A stretch of DNA of 64,000 nucleotides from Rhizobium sp. BK376 (GCF_004341625.1 NZ_SLZG01000007.1:62001-126000); one strand, 5' to 3'. Shown: positions 22,764 to 32,231, numbered from the stretch's first letter. Numbers and translations are program-made. Notes: generated by a model from the sequence alone, not told the origin.

Positions 22764-24029
22764 ATGGATCGCATCGTTGTAACCGGCATGGGCGTCGTAT
22801 CGCCGCTCGGCGTCCGGGTCGAGACTGCCTGGAAGCGACTGGTGTCGGGCGCGTCCGGCCTGCGCGTTCTGCCCGAAGACGTGGTCGGAGACCTGGCGGC
22901 CAAGGTTGGTGGCGTCGTCCCCGATATTGCCGAGGATGGAGAAGGTGGCTTCGATGTCGACCGTTACATTCCGGTCAAGGACCAAAAGAAGATGGACCGC
23001 TTCATCCTTTTCGCCATGGCCGCCGCCGAAGAGGCAATCAAGCAATCGGGCTGGCAGCCGTCAACCACAGCCGAATTCGAGCGTACCGCCACTATCGTCG
23101 CATCGGGCATCGGCGGCTTCCCGGCGATTGCCGACGCGGTTCGCACCGTCGAGACGCGTGGCCCCCGCCGTCTTTCGCCCTTCATCGTCCCCTCGTTCCT
23201 CGTCAATCTCGCGGCCGGCCAGATCAGCATCCGCTATGGCTACAAGGGCCCGCTCGGCGCGCCTGTCACGGCCTGCGCGGCAAGCGTTCAGGCCCTCGGC
23301 GACGCGGCCCGGCTGATCCGCTCCGGCGAGGCCGATGTCGCGATCTGCGGCGGCGCGGAAGCCTGCATCGAGAAGGTCAGTCTCGGCGGCTTTGCGGCGG
23401 CACGCGCCCTCTCGACCGGCTTCAGCAATCGGCCGGAAGAGGCATCCCGTCCCTTCGATACCGGCCGCGACGGCTTTGTCATGGGCGAAGGTGCAGGCAT
23501 TCTCGTCATCGAGACGCTGGAACATGCTCTTGCCCGCGGTGCGACCCCGCTTGCAGAACTCGTCGGCTACGGCACGGCTGCCGATGCCTATCACATGACC
23601 TCAGGTCCGGAAGACGGCGATGGTGCGCGACGCGCCATGCACGCGGCACTCTCGCAAGCGCGCATCACGCCGGCGGAAGTCCAGCATCTGAATGCGCATG
23701 CGACGTCGACCCAGGTTGGTGACCATGGCGAGATGGAAGCGATCAAGACGATCTTCGGGCGCGAAGGCGGCATTGCCGTCAGCGGCACGAAATCAGCAAC
23801 CGGGCACCTCCTCGGTGCCGCCGGCGGCCTCGAGGCAGTCTTCACCATTATGGCGCTGCGCGACCAGATTGCACCCCCTACCCGCAATCTGGTGGAACCG
23901 GATCCGGCAGCCGAAGGCATCGATCTCGTCGGTGCTACGGCGCGGCCAATGGCCATGGAATATGCCATCTCGAACGGCTTCGGTTTCGGCGGCGTGAACG
24001 CCAGCGCGCTATTCCGCCGCTGGCACTAA
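22764..24029 (+). CDS. beta-ketoacyl-ACP synthase II (FabF-like)
   Basis: 421 residues. The KAS fold signatures are complete: N-terminal RIVVTGMGVVSPLG, nucleophile Cys in [16 protein letters not shown] (about 170), His in LNAHATSTQVGD (about 310), His in SATGHLLGAAG (about 347) and the C-terminal SNGFGFGGVNAS. The C-H-H triad marks KAS I/II, which condense acyl-ACP with malonyl-ACP. Its placement with an HxlR regulator rather than with acpP suggests a specialised paralogue, not the housekeeping FabF; I cannot see a partner acyl carrier protein here. Confidence 0.9.
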   Translation: MDRIVVTGMGVVSPLGVRVETAWKRLVSGASGLRVLPEDVVGDLAAKVGGVVPDIAEDGEGGFDVDRYIPVKDQKKMDRFILFAMAAAEEAIKQSGWQPSTTAEFERTATIVASGIGGFPAIADAVRTVETRGPRRLSPFIVPSFLVNLAAGQISIRYGYKGPLGAPVTACAASVQALGDAARLIRSGEADVAICGGAEACIEKVSLGGFAAARALSTGFSNRPEEASRPFDTGRDGFVMGEGAGILVIETLEHALARGATPLAELVGYGTAADAYHMTSGPEDGDGARRAMHAALSQARITPAEVQHLNAHATSTQVGDHGEMEAIKTIFGREGGIAVSGTKSATGHLLGAAGGLEAVFTIMALRDQIAPPTRNLVEPDPAAEGIDLVGATARPMAMEYAISNGFGFGGVNASALFRRWH

Positions 24030-24096
24030 AACCGGCCCCTTTCCGGCAGGCAAAAACGCGCTATCATTTTCCGGATAGAGGCCGGAGACCGTTCCC

Positions 24097-24522
24097 ATGC
24101 GCGCATTGCCTGCCGTCTTCATGCTTGCCGGATATCTCACCATCGCTCCAGTCGCTCATGCGGAAGATCCGCTGCAGGCTACGCAAGCCATGATCCAGCA
24201 ACAGATCCAGGCCTTCCTGCACAACGACCCAGCGACTGCCTATTCCTTTGCAGCACCCGGCATCAAGGCGCTTTTCCCTGACAAGGACGCCTTTTTCGCC
24301 ATGGTGAAGAAGAGCTACGAGCCGGTCTACCACCCCGGAAACTATGCCTTCGGCCGCAACAAATCGATCGATGACGGCGCCGTGGTCTATCAGGAGGTGC
24401 TGATCACGGGCACCGACGGTAAGGACTGGTCGGCGATCTACCAGGTCACTCGACAGCCTGATGGAAGCTACAAGATCAACGGCGTGCAGATCGTGCCGAA
24501 CACGACGAGCCAGGGCATCTGA
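24097..24522 (+). CDS. exported DUF4864-like protein
   Basis: 141 residues. A signal peptide (MRALPAVFMLAGYLTIAPVAHA) precedes AMIQQQIQAFLHNDPATAYSFAAPGIKALFPDKDAFFAMVKKSYEPVYHP, the pattern of the DUF4864 family, a periplasmic protein of SnoaL/NTF2-like size with no known role. It follows the fabF-like gene by 67 nt and may be co-transcribed. Confidence 0.75.
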   Translation: MRALPAVFMLAGYLTIAPVAHAEDPLQATQAMIQQQIQAFLHNDPATAYSFAAPGIKALFPDKDAFFAMVKKSYEPVYHPGNYAFGRNKSIDDGAVVYQEVLITGTDGKDWSAIYQVTRQPDGSYKINGVQIVPNTTSQGI

Positions 24523-24706
24523 GGCGAGACATCCGAACCGCGCTTTTGTCTGGCAAACGCATTCGTTTCCCACATCCAATATCTCAGGATCTACTTGCAA
24601 CTGACTGATGGCGATATGTCATAATTAAATGAGACTCTATAGCCTTCAATCTAAGTTGCGCCCCAATTGCTCTTGTCCGGGTTGGGGAACGAATGTTTCG
24701 ATCGTC

Positions 24707-24958
24707 CTATTGGTCTCTATCAAGCCATTCGTTGTTGTATATCAGGCTCGCGACCGAAATCGTTCGGCCGGTCTCGTCACGCACCCTTACTGAAATTACC
24801 GTCCTGTCGCTCACCGGCAGTTCGTCGCGAGCGATGTCGAGAACAATCCGCGCGATCTCTCGGGGGACGGCTTCTCGGGATGGAAGCCTGGTGCCCTGTT
24901 CATCGCGTACGGGCCCGTCGCCATTATGCAAATCGAAAAAGTACCGGTTCATGAGCAT
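24707..24958 (-). CDS. DUF6894 family small protein
   Basis: 83 residues from ATG 24958, with AGGA seven bases upstream; ATG 24952 is also possible. The N-terminus NRYFFDLHNGDGPVRDEQGTRL is the signature of DUF6894 (xYFFDLHDGDxxxxDxxGxEL), followed by AREIARxxLDIARDEL-type helix. These small cytosolic proteins are abundant in rhizobia and have no assigned function. A GGAAC-N17-AGTT stretch at 25002-24976 on the minus strand resembles an EcfG promoter. Confidence 0.75.
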   Translation of the reverse strand: MLMNRYFFDLHNGDGPVRDEQGTRLPSREAVPREIARIVLDIARDELPVSDRTVISVRVRDETGRTISVASLIYNNEWLDRDQ

Positions 24959-25083
24959 CACCTGATCCTACCGGCTAACTAATCGGCATTAAATTTTGTT
25001 CCCAGTGGATGCGGCATTGATTTTAATAGAAAATACGGAAGCGCGCCTGCTCCGAACCCTTCCATCGGGCACCGGAGTCGATC

Positions 25084-25803
25084 GTGATTGAGCCGCTCCT
25101 CTTAAACCTGCGGAGCCACGATATTCTTTCGGAGGATGAAGTCAGGGATCTCACTTCGGTTATCGTGAAGGAACGGCGCTTCTCCGCCGGCGAGGACGTC
25201 GTCTCGGAGGGCGCACGCCCGACCTACAGCACGCTTCTGCTCGATGGCTTTTCGGGCCGATACAAGGTCCTGTCGGATGGCACGAGGCAGATAACGGCTC
25301 TGCATGTGCCCGGCGATTTCGTCGACCTGCACGCCTTCCTGTTGAAGCAGATGGACCACGGCATCATTGCAATGTCGGCATGCCATGTTGCCTTTGCCGA
25401 CCATGCGCAATTGAAGAGGATCACTGAGAAATCTCCTCACCTGACCCGGCTTCTCTGGCTGGGGACATTGGTGGACGGCGCTATCCATCGCGAATGGATC
25501 GTCGCGATGGGCCGCAGGTCGAAAAAGGCGCATCTTGCGCAGCTTATCTGCGAGCTGTTCGTCCGATTGCAGGTGGTGCAACGAACTAATGGCTCCAGCT
25601 TCCAGTTCCCGCTGACGCAGCTAGAAATGGCCGATGTGCTGGGCCTCTCCCTTGTCCATCTCAACAAGACGCTGCAGGCGCTTCGCAAGGAGGGCACTTT
25701 CACTTGGGAAAACCGCACCATCACCATCGTCGACTGGGAGCGCCTCCAGGAGATCGCTGAATTCGATCGGACCTATCTCAGTCTCACTGTCGAGCCACGA
25801 TAG
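25084..25803 (+). CDS. Crp/Fnr-family transcriptional regulator
   Basis: 239 residues from a GTG start at 25084. An N-terminal cyclic-nucleotide-binding-like beta roll (RRFSAGEDVVSEGARPTYSTLLLDGFSGRYKVLSDGTRQITALHVPGDFVDLHAF) is followed by the dimer helix and an Crp-type winged helix with recognition segment LTQLEMADVLGLSLVHLNKTLQALRKEG. The N-terminal Cys cluster of Fnr is missing, and the cAMP-binding Arg/Ser pattern is not complete, so the ligand is unknown. Such rhizobial regulators often respond to light, oxygen or stress. It stands alone. Confidence 0.88.
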   Translation: MIEPLLLNLRSHDILSEDEVRDLTSVIVKERRFSAGEDVVSEGARPTYSTLLLDGFSGRYKVLSDGTRQITALHVPGDFVDLHAFLLKQMDHGIIAMSACHVAFADHAQLKRITEKSPHLTRLLWLGTLVDGAIHREWIVAMGRRSKKAHLAQLICELFVRLQVVQRTNGSSFQFPLTQLEMADVLGLSLVHLNKTLQALRKEGTFTWENRTITIVDWERLQEIAEFDRTYLSLTVEPR

Positions 25804-25894
25804 TCCCTGTCGGATTACGGTCCGACCAGTCCTCAACAGCCGACTCCATCTGTCCATCCGCATAGCGGCCAACGCGACCTGCACAGATATTGCC

Positions 25895-25944
25895 TTGACA
25901 GGCAACCTTTTGGTTCCCTATATAATAGGCAACCAAAAGGTTCC
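25895..25944 (+). promoter_or_regulatory. arsR-type promoter with two palindromic operators
   Basis: TTGACA at 25895-25900 and TATATA at 25919-25924 (18-bp spacer) form a consensus promoter. Palindromic 17-bp sites GGCAACCTTTTGGTTCC (25901-25917, filling the spacer) and GGCAACCAAAAGGTTCC (25928-25944, just after the -10) flank the -10 box. Both have identical AACC/GGTT half-sites. Binding of the ArsR-type regulator encoded 10 bp downstream would block the promoter completely (inference). Confidence 0.75.
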
Positions 25945-25954
25945 GTATATCAAC

Positions 25955-26275
25955 ATGGATGATGATGCTGTCTTCAAGGCTCTGGCCGATGGAAGCCGCC
26001 GGAAATTGCTGGACCGGCTTTACGAAAGAAATGGCCAGACCCTGAGCGAGCTCTGCGTGGGCCTAGACATGACGCGGCAGGCAGTTGCAAAGCATCTCGG
26101 CCTGCTTGAGGAAGCCAACCTCGTTTCCTCGGAACGTCATGGGCGGGAGAAGCTGCATTTCATCAATCCTGTTCCGATCAACGAGATCGCGGAACGCTGG
26201 ATCGGCAAATTCGAACACCGGCGCCTGAGGGCGCTGGCCGATCTGAAGGAGATCCTTGAAGGCGGCAGTCAATAG
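25955..26275 (+). CDS. ArsR-family regulator (SRPBCC-linked type)
   Basis: 106 residues from ATG 25955. DDDAVFKALADGSRRKLLDRLYERNGQTLSELCVGLDMTRQAVAKHLGLLEEANLV is a full ArsR winged helix; the recognition helix is MTRQAVAKHLGLL. The metal-site motif ELCVGD is present only as ELCVGL, so metal sensing is not supported. This subtype is usually encoded next to an AHSA1/SRPBCC protein, as here. The ribosome site is not obvious, and the mRNA leader is very short (about 25 nt from the predicted start of transcription). Confidence 0.9.
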   Translation: MDDDAVFKALADGSRRKLLDRLYERNGQTLSELCVGLDMTRQAVAKHLGLLEEANLVSSERHGREKLHFINPVPINEIAERWIGKFEHRRLRALADLKEILEGGSQ

Positions 26276-26328
26276 TTCGCGCCTGCCGCCGGAACGTTCC
26301 GATACCTTGAACAAAGAGGAGTTGAATC

Positions 26329-26766
26329 ATGGCCGGCAGTAAATTCGTCTACGTCACATTCATCCGCACCACGCCGGAAGAACTTTGGTCTGCGATCGTG
26401 AACCCCGATTTCATGCGGAAATATTGGTTCAACATTCATTTCGATACGGATTGGAAGCTCGGCTCGTCCTGGAAGATGATGTTCCCCGACGGCCGCGTCG
26501 CAGATACCGGCGAAATCGTTGAGATCGAACCCGCTAAACGCCTCGTGCTCAAATGGCGAAACGAATTCAGGCCGGAGCTGAAGGCCGAGGGTTATTCGCA
26601 GTGCGTCTTCCAGATCGAGCCGGTGGGAAATGCGACGAAGCTGAGCATCACGCATACGATCGACGTTGAAAATGCCAAATTCATTGACGCCGTATCGGGC
26701 GGCTGGCCGCGCATACTTTCCAATCTCAAGTCCTTGCTCGAAACCGGCGAAGTGATGGAGATTTGA
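26329..26766 (+). CDS. SRPBCC (AHSA1-like) protein
   Basis: 145 residues. The N-terminus FVYVTFIRTTPEELWSAIVNPDFMRKYWF and the C-terminus GGWPRILSNLKSLLETGE are typical of the START/Bet v1-like AHSA1 family, with the central LVLKWRNEF strand. These proteins bind hydrophobic ligands in a deep pocket; the natural ligand is unknown. It follows arsR by 53 nt and is preceded by AAGAGGAG, so both are one operon under the twin operators. Confidence 0.88.
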   Translation: MAGSKFVYVTFIRTTPEELWSAIVNPDFMRKYWFNIHFDTDWKLGSSWKMMFPDGRVADTGEIVEIEPAKRLVLKWRNEFRPELKAEGYSQCVFQIEPVGNATKLSITHTIDVENAKFIDAVSGGWPRILSNLKSLLETGEVMEI

Positions 26767-26887
26767 GAAGACCGACGAGGGTTGCGTCTTAAGCCTTGCG
26801 CTATAAGAGAAGCCGCCCGAATTCTCGGACGGCTGAACTATTTGATAGCCTCCGGCGTCGCCGAAACTGCCCGATGAGCCGGTGTCG

Positions 26888-27781
26888 TTAGAAAACCGGG
26901 CGAGGCAATGGCACTGCTATCGGCATCGCCGGATCGGGACGGATGCTTGCCGTCACAGTCATATCAGGCGCTGAGGCCGGGATAGGCGGCGGCGTCAGGA
27001 TCGGAACAGGCACTTGCGCCGGAAGCAGCACCGGCGCTTGCGCTGCCATGGTGGTCGCAGGCACGGTCGCGGCAGCTGCAGACGCCATGACCGTCGGGGA
27101 TACCGCAGCCATAGTCGTTGCAGGCGCTGTGATTGCATTCGTTGCAGTCGACCCGGTGTCTACAGGAAAGTAACCCATCGTCGACATCGTCTGCATAGGC
27201 ACGTAGTTCATTGCAACTTCATAGCCCGGAAGCGGTGCGGGCGTTTCGAGCTGCCCGTATTCATCGCGCTTCTCGTAGAAGGCGTTTCCGCCTGCAACTG
27301 CAACATAATGCATGTTGTCGTAAGGGAATTTCAGGCCGTTGGTATGGAAGAACATTGCGTCCTTGACGCCGGGATGCCGTTCTCCGCGGAGCAAGGCGTT
27401 CGCAGCAAGATCAAGGTCCGGCTCGGCCTGGGGAAGAACCACCCTGGTCATGACGCCGGGCGCGAACTGCTTCTCCTGCGCGACGATCCCACAGATCGTG
27501 CTGGGGTAGGCGCCCGAAGTCAGCCGGTTCATCACCACCGTTCCCACCGCCATGTAGCCATCATGATCCGAGTGCTCCGACTCGAAATACATGACACGCT
27601 TCAGACAATCGCGGTCCTTGGCGGTGTAGTTGTAGGTGACTTTCCCTCCCCGGCTCAGCCGGGATTTGGAAGAATTCTGCGCGAGAGGTGTCATCGTGGA
27701 CGCAGTAGTGCAACCCGTTGCCGCCAACCCCACAAACAATAACCCAGAGATACAAGTACCCAAAGCACGTTGCGCCCTCAA
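26888..27781 (-). CDS. SleB-like cell wall hydrolase, lipoprotein
   Basis: 297 residues from a TTG at 27781 with a perfect AGGAGG ribosome site 9 nt upstream; no ATG start lies near. The N-terminus CISGLLFVGLAATGCTT has a lipobox-like AATGC, suggesting an outer- or inner-membrane lipoprotein. The hydrolase_2 (SleB) domain contains CLKRVMYFESEHSDHDGYMAVGTVVMNRL with the catalytic Glu, then CGIVAQEKQFAP and AMFFHTNGLKFPY. The C-terminal 90 residues are low-complexity Ala/Thr/Pro/Val, likely a wall-spanning or disordered tail. It acts on peptidoglycan, and in rhizobia such enzymes help remodel the wall. Confidence 0.85.
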   Translation of the reverse strand: MRAQRALGTCISGLLFVGLAATGCTTASTMTPLAQNSSKSRLSRGGKVTYNYTAKDRDCLKRVMYFESEHSDHDGYMAVGTVVMNRLTSGAYPSTICGIVAQEKQFAPGVMTRVVLPQAEPDLDLAANALLRGERHPGVKDAMFFHTNGLKFPYDNMHYVAVAGGNAFYEKRDEYGQLETPAPLPGYEVAMNYVPMQTMSTMGYFPVDTGSTATNAITAPATTMAAVSPTVMASAAAATVPATTMAAQAPVLLPAQVPVPILTPPPIPASAPDMTVTASIRPDPAMPIAVPLPRPVF

Positions 27782-28351
27782 CGTCAGGTGCCTCCTATTT
27801 GAATTCAGCCCTTATCGGTTAGGTGAAAACGTTTTAGCTGAAGTTAACAAAAACCCCAACCCCGTGACGTTCACAAAATACCCGCGCATTTTGAGGGAAT
27901 ATTTCATTTAAGAAACTTACGTAATTTATTGATATTAAAAGAAACTGCATGCGTGCGCATATTAAAATTCGTTAACATTCAGTCGGCGAAGGAAAATAAA
28001 AAAATATGATTTTCTTTTCGTGGCTCACGAAAGGAGAGCGTTTGCCGGCTATCGGACTGGCCAAAATCGCAGTCAAGGCCGGTAGATTCTCCCCTTGATG
28101 GGTGGCCCTCGCGCGCCCTCTTTCGATGCCTCAACGCTACAAATCATTGCTTGATTTTCACCGCCTCAACTCACGCTTGCTCTCGGATGCGCGCAATCGT
28201 CTTGCTGACTTCGTGATCGAAGGAACTCTCTGCGGCGTTCTAGAGATTCGTTAGTATTTTAGTGATTACAGATTGATCCCGGTGAATTGAGGTATACGGT
28301 TAGGTTGAAGGCCTGCCGGCGGCAGTAGGGAGCTGATCATCAAGGCACAGG
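27782..28351. other. intergenic region, AT-rich
   Basis: 570 bases between divergent genes, richer in A/T at 27830-28010 than the genes around it. A 7-bp hairpin TTTCGTG-gct-CACGAAA lies at 28016-28032. No tRNA, no terminator and no convincing small gene was found. Confidence 0.4.
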
Positions 28352-29236
28352 ATGGACAAGACCCACAAACACCTGTCAGTGGAACCGCCGACCGATCGGC
28401 TGGGTGAGCCCGACGACGGTGTTCGCAGGCTCTATCACTACACCACGATGTCCGGGCTATTGGGGATTGTCGAAAGCAAGAAGCTGCGCGCGACCGACAT
28501 CCATTACATGAACGACGCCAATGAATTTAAGCATGGGCTCGCGATATTGGGCGAGATCGTCAAGGTCCGTGCCCAAACCGCGGCGGGAACCACCAAGCTT
28601 TTTCTTGAAACATTGCCGACCCGGGTGGCGCAATTTTCAAATATAAATCTGTTCGCGGCCTCCTTCACCGAAGATGGAGATCTGCTAAGTCAATGGCGAG
28701 GCTATTCCCAGGGCGGCGGTGCATCCATCGGGTTTGACACAGCGCAACTCAAATATCTCGCCTCCCTCGCGGGCTTTGATCTCATCAAATGCATTTATAA
28801 TGACGAGCTAAAGAGGGAGATCGCGGGCGAATTTCTCGATCGCAAACTTGGCCATTTGGGAAAAGAAGCTGGCATCGACACGCGGGGCGCTTACTTTGCG
28901 GCCAATGGTCTGCTGTGGGAATACTACCAGTTGGCGGCTTGCTTCAAGGATAGCGCCTTTTCCGAGGAGAACGAGTGGCGTCTGGTCTCGAAAATTGCAG
29001 CAAACACCAACGGCGCGATTTCCTTTCGAGCAACGTCCAGCATGTTGATCCCCTATCTGGAGATCCCTCTCAGCCAGGAAGGTCAGGTGCAGCCATCTCT
29101 TGGATTTGACCGGATCACGATCGGTCCCAGCTCGCACAAGGAACTGATCGAGAATGCTTTCGTCATGCTATGCGAACGCGGCGGTATCCTGCCCAAGCAT
29201 ATTGGAAAATCGCAGAGCCCCTACAGACTTCTCTAG
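28352..29236 (+). CDS. DUF2971 domain protein
   Basis: 294 residues. Family hallmarks are RRLYHYTTMSGLLGIVESKKLRATDIHYMNDANEFKHGL at the N-terminus, then LFAASFTEDGDLLSQWRGYSQGGGASIGFDTAQL, and EENEWRLVSK near the C-terminus. The HYT...LR.T....MND pattern is reminiscent of ADP-ribosyltransferase-like folds, but no activity has been established for the family. DUF2971 genes are often found in variable regions of bacterial genomes. Here it is single and convergent with a methyltransferase gene, 17 nt apart. Confidence 0.85.
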   Translation: MDKTHKHLSVEPPTDRLGEPDDGVRRLYHYTTMSGLLGIVESKKLRATDIHYMNDANEFKHGLAILGEIVKVRAQTAAGTTKLFLETLPTRVAQFSNINLFAASFTEDGDLLSQWRGYSQGGGASIGFDTAQLKYLASLAGFDLIKCIYNDELKREIAGEFLDRKLGHLGKEAGIDTRGAYFAANGLLWEYYQLAACFKDSAFSEENEWRLVSKIAANTNGAISFRATSSMLIPYLEIPLSQEGQVQPSLGFDRITIGPSSHKELIENAFVMLCERGGILPKHIGKSQSPYRLL

Positions 29237-29253
29237 CGTTCTAGTGAAACCGC

Positions 29254-29889
29254 CTATCGAGGCAAGTGCTCCGGGAGCTTCTCGAAAGTGCTGAACTGGA
29301 AGTTCTGCACCGATCCCCAAGGGGTTGTGTGTTGATACCTCTCGCTCTTCAGCAGCTTGAATTGTTCTCCGAGAACTGCCTGCAGGCTTTCCGCATCGTA
29401 GCGGACGACGGGCAAGCCGCTGCACTTTTCCGGTCCGTCAGGCGCAAAGGCGCCGATGATCGCCCTGCCGCCGTCCTTCAGCGCTTCTGTCAGCACGCGA
29501 ACATAGGCCTGTTGATCCGCCTCGGCTGTCAGGAAGTGGAATGCGGCTCGGTCGTGCCAAAGATCGTACTGGCGATCGGGCGTCCACGTAGTCACATCGG
29601 AAACAATCCATTCTATCCGCGAAGCGTCTGCCAATCGCGCTTTTGCGGTATCGAGGGCCGCGTCAGATAAATCAAGCACGGCTATTCCGGCCTGGCCGGA
29701 TGCCTCCAAGGTGTCCACCAAGTGCGATGCGCCTCCGCCGATATCGATGACGGACATTTCGGGCATCAAACCGGCTTCGCTCAGGAGGCGCAGCGACAAG
29801 TCGGGGGTATCCTCATACCAGCTGACCTCGTTCTCCGCCTTGGTCGTGTACACATTTTGCCAATGTGCTTTTCGGTCAGTCGCAGCCAT
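29254..29889 (-). CDS. class I SAM-dependent methyltransferase
   Basis: 211 residues from ATG 29889, with a GGGGA site upstream. KAHWQNVYTTKAENEVSWYEDTPDLSLRLL precedes motif I SVIDIGGGASHLVDTL (about 50), then motif II ILDLSDAALDTAKARL-type and IVSDVTTWTPDRQYDLWHDRAAFHFL. This is the family annotated as thiopurine S-methyltransferase-like/methyltransferase domain 11-25. Substrate unknown. Confidence 0.85.
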   Translation of the reverse strand: MAATDRKAHWQNVYTTKAENEVSWYEDTPDLSLRLLSEAGLMPEMSVIDIGGGASHLVDTLEASGQAGIAVLDLSDAALDTAKARLADASRIEWIVSDVTTWTPDRQYDLWHDRAAFHFLTAEADQQAYVRVLTEALKDGGRAIIGAFAPDGPEKCSGLPVVRYDAESLQAVLGEQFKLLKSERYQHTTPWGSVQNFQFSTFEKLPEHLPR

Positions 29890-29993
29890 CAAATCATCCC
29901 CATTTGAAACCGACCTTAGCAGATATGGGGGTCGGTTCTCGGTAACGATTTTATGTACCGTGAGCGCTGTATCCGCTGACTGCGAACTTTACC

Positions 29994-31124
29994 TCAAACC
30001 GGCTCCAGATCGCCCTTCGCCCAGTTTTCCTGCGTTTCCGCCATGAAATCGGCGAAGCGTCCCTCGGCAATCGCCTTGCGGATTCCCTGCATCAGTTCCT
30101 GATAATAAGCGAGATTGTGCCAGGAGAGCAGCATGCCTCCGAGAGCCTCGTTCGAGCGAACAAGATGGTGGAGATAGGCGCGGGAATAGTCCCGCGAGGC
30201 GGGGCAATTCGACTGCTCGTCGAGCGGGCGCATATCCTCGGCGTGGCGGGCGTTGCGGATATTGACCTTGCCGCGGCGCGTGAAGGCGAGGCCGTGGCGG
30301 CCGGAGCGGGTCGGCATCACGCAATCGAACATGTCGATGCCGCGTGCCACCGACTTCAAGATATCGTCGGGCGTGCCGACGCCCATGAGATAGCGTGGCT
30401 TTTCCGATGGCAGCACCGGCAGCGTCGTCTCCAGCATGCTGAGCATGACATCCTGCGGCTCACCGACCGCGAGGCCGCCGACCGCATAACCCTTGAGGTC
30501 GAGCTGCTTCAATGCCTCGGCCGAGCGGATGCGCAGGTTCGGCTGGTCGCCGCCCTGGACGATGCCGAACATCGCCTTGCCGGGCTGATTACCGAAGGCG
30601 ACCTTGCAACGTTCGGCCCAGCGCAGCGACATTTCCATCGCGCGCTCGATTTCCCTGGGCTCGGCAGGAAGCGCCACGCATTCATCGAGCTGCATCTGGA
30701 TATCGCTGTCGAGCAGGCCCTGGATCTCGATTGACCGCTCCGGCGACATGTGATGCGTGGAACCATCGACATGCGACTTGAAGGTCACGCCCTTTTCGTC
30801 GAGCTTGCGCAGGCCGGAAAGCGACATGACCTGGAACCCGCCGGAATCCGTCAGGATCGGATGCTCCCAGCGGATCAGCTTGTGCAGGCCGCCGAGGCGG
30901 GCGACGCGCTCAGCCGTCGGGCGCAGCATCAGGTGATAGGTGTTGCCGAGGATGATGTCGGCGCCGGTCTCGCGCACTTGATCCAGATACATGGCCTTGA
31001 CGGTGCCAACCGTGCCGACCGGCATGAAGGCCGGCGTGCGGATCGCACCGCGCGGCATGGAGACCTCGCCGAGGCGTGCGCCGCCATCGGTCTTCTTCAG
31101 GGTGAACTGGAACGTCTCGCTCAT
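29994..31124 (-). CDS. tgt: queuine tRNA-ribosyltransferase
   Basis: 376 residues. TGT exchanges guanine-34 of GUN-anticodon tRNAs for a queuosine precursor. Visible are [11 protein letters not shown] with the general-acid Asp and [14 protein letters not shown] with the nucleophilic Asp, and [12 protein letters not shown]. The zinc site is odd: the family pattern C-x-C-x-x-C reads S-N-C-P-A-S, so two of the three Cys ligands are Ser, although the His of SWHN is kept. The queA stop is directly adjacent to the tgt ATG, so the two are one operon. The C-terminus ends [11 protein letters not shown]. Confidence 0.95.
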   Translation of the reverse strand: MSETFQFTLKKTDGGARLGEVSMPRGAIRTPAFMPVGTVGTVKAMYLDQVRETGADIILGNTYHLMLRPTAERVARLGGLHKLIRWEHPILTDSGGFQVMSLSGLRKLDEKGVTFKSHVDGSTHHMSPERSIEIQGLLDSDIQMQLDECVALPAEPREIERAMEMSLRWAERCKVAFGNQPGKAMFGIVQGGDQPNLRIRSAEALKQLDLKGYAVGGLAVGEPQDVMLSMLETTLPVLPSEKPRYLMGVGTPDDILKSVARGIDMFDCVMPTRSGRHGLAFTRRGKVNIRNARHAEDMRPLDEQSNCPASRDYSRAYLHHLVRSNEALGGMLLSWHNLAYYQELMQGIRKAIAEGRFADFMAETQENWAKGDLEPV

Positions 31125-32207
31125 CTAGTCTTTCCGGAACAGGAGGCTGGCATCGCCATAGGAATAGAAGCGATAGCCCGTCTCGATAGCATGGTTGTAG
31201 GCCGCGCGCATCGTATCGAGGCCGGCAAAGGCCGAAACCAGCATGAACAGCGTCGAGCGCGGCAGGTGGAAATTGGTCATCAGGATGTCAACCGCCCTGA
31301 ACCGATAGCCGGGCGTGATGAAGATGCCTGTTGCATCCGACCACGCCTGGATCCTGCCGTCCTCGCCGGCGGCACTTTCGATCAGCCGCAGCGAGGTCGT
31401 GCCGACGCAGACGATGCGCCCGCCCCTCGCCTTCACGGCATTCAATGCAGCGGCCGTCTCGGCGCTGACATGGCCGATCTCGAAATGCATCTTGTGGTCT
31501 TCGGTATCGTCGGCCTTCACAGGCAGGAAGGTGCCGGCTCCGACATGCAAAGTCACGAAATGCCGTTCGACGCCCATAGCGTCCAGCTTGGCAAACAGAT
31601 CAGGCGTGAAATGCAGGCCTGCGGTCGGCGCGGCAACCGCACCCTCTTCACGGGCATAGATGGTCTGATAATCGGTGCGGTCGCGGTCGTCTTCCGGACG
31701 CTTGGCTGCGATATAGGGCGGCAGCGGGATATGGCCGACGGCAGCAATCGCCTCGTCCAGCGCCGGACCGGAAAGATCGAACAGCAGGGTTATCTCGCCT
31801 GCCTCACCCTTTTCCTCGACGGTCGCCTGCAAGCTGCCCAGCATGCAGACATTTTCACCATGGCCGAACTCGATGCGATCGCCGTCCTTGATGCGCTTGC
31901 CGGGCTTGGCAAAGGCTTTCCAGCGATCGGGTGCCGCACGCATGTGCAATGTCGCCGAAACCTGCTGGCCGGGCGCACCCTCGCGATGACGGATGCCCTC
32001 CAGCTGCGCCGGGATAACCTTGGTGTCGTTGAAGACGATTGCATCGCCTTCCCTAAGGTAAGATGGCAGATCGCGGACATTGTGGTCGGAAAGCTGCGGC
32101 TCGGCATTCGGTTCGACAACGAGCAGGCGCGCGCTGTCGCGCGGCTCGGCGGGCCTGAGCGCAATACGTTCCTCCGGCAGATCGAAATCGAAAAGGTCTA
32201 CGCGCAT
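31125..32207 (-). CDS. queA: S-adenosylmethionine:tRNA ribosyltransferase-isomerase
   Basis: 360 residues, the usual length. It opens [31 protein letters not shown] and contains [25 protein letters not shown] and [23 protein letters not shown], all strong QueA marks. QueA transfers the ribosyl part of SAM to preQ1-tRNA to give epoxyqueuosine, the step after TGT. Gene order queA-tgt and the abutting stop/start show co-transcription. Confidence 0.96.
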   Translation of the reverse strand: MRVDLFDFDLPEERIALRPAEPRDSARLLVVEPNAEPQLSDHNVRDLPSYLREGDAIVFNDTKVIPAQLEGIRHREGAPGQQVSATLHMRAAPDRWKAFAKPGKRIKDGDRIEFGHGENVCMLGSLQATVEEKGEAGEITLLFDLSGPALDEAIAAVGHIPLPPYIAAKRPEDDRDRTDYQTIYAREEGAVAAPTAGLHFTPDLFAKLDAMGVERHFVTLHVGAGTFLPVKADDTEDHKMHFEIGHVSAETAAALNAVKARGGRIVCVGTTSLRLIESAAGEDGRIQAWSDATGIFITPGYRFRAVDILMTNFHLPRSTLFMLVSAFAGLDTMRAAYNHAIETGYRFYSYGDASLLFRKD

Positions 32208-32231
32208 GTCAAACTCTCAGACAAAGCGAAA

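Noticed and set aside
22000-30000. CRISPR array or tRNA gene in the gaps
   Set aside because: No regularly spaced repeats and no cloverleaf were found in any gap of the window.
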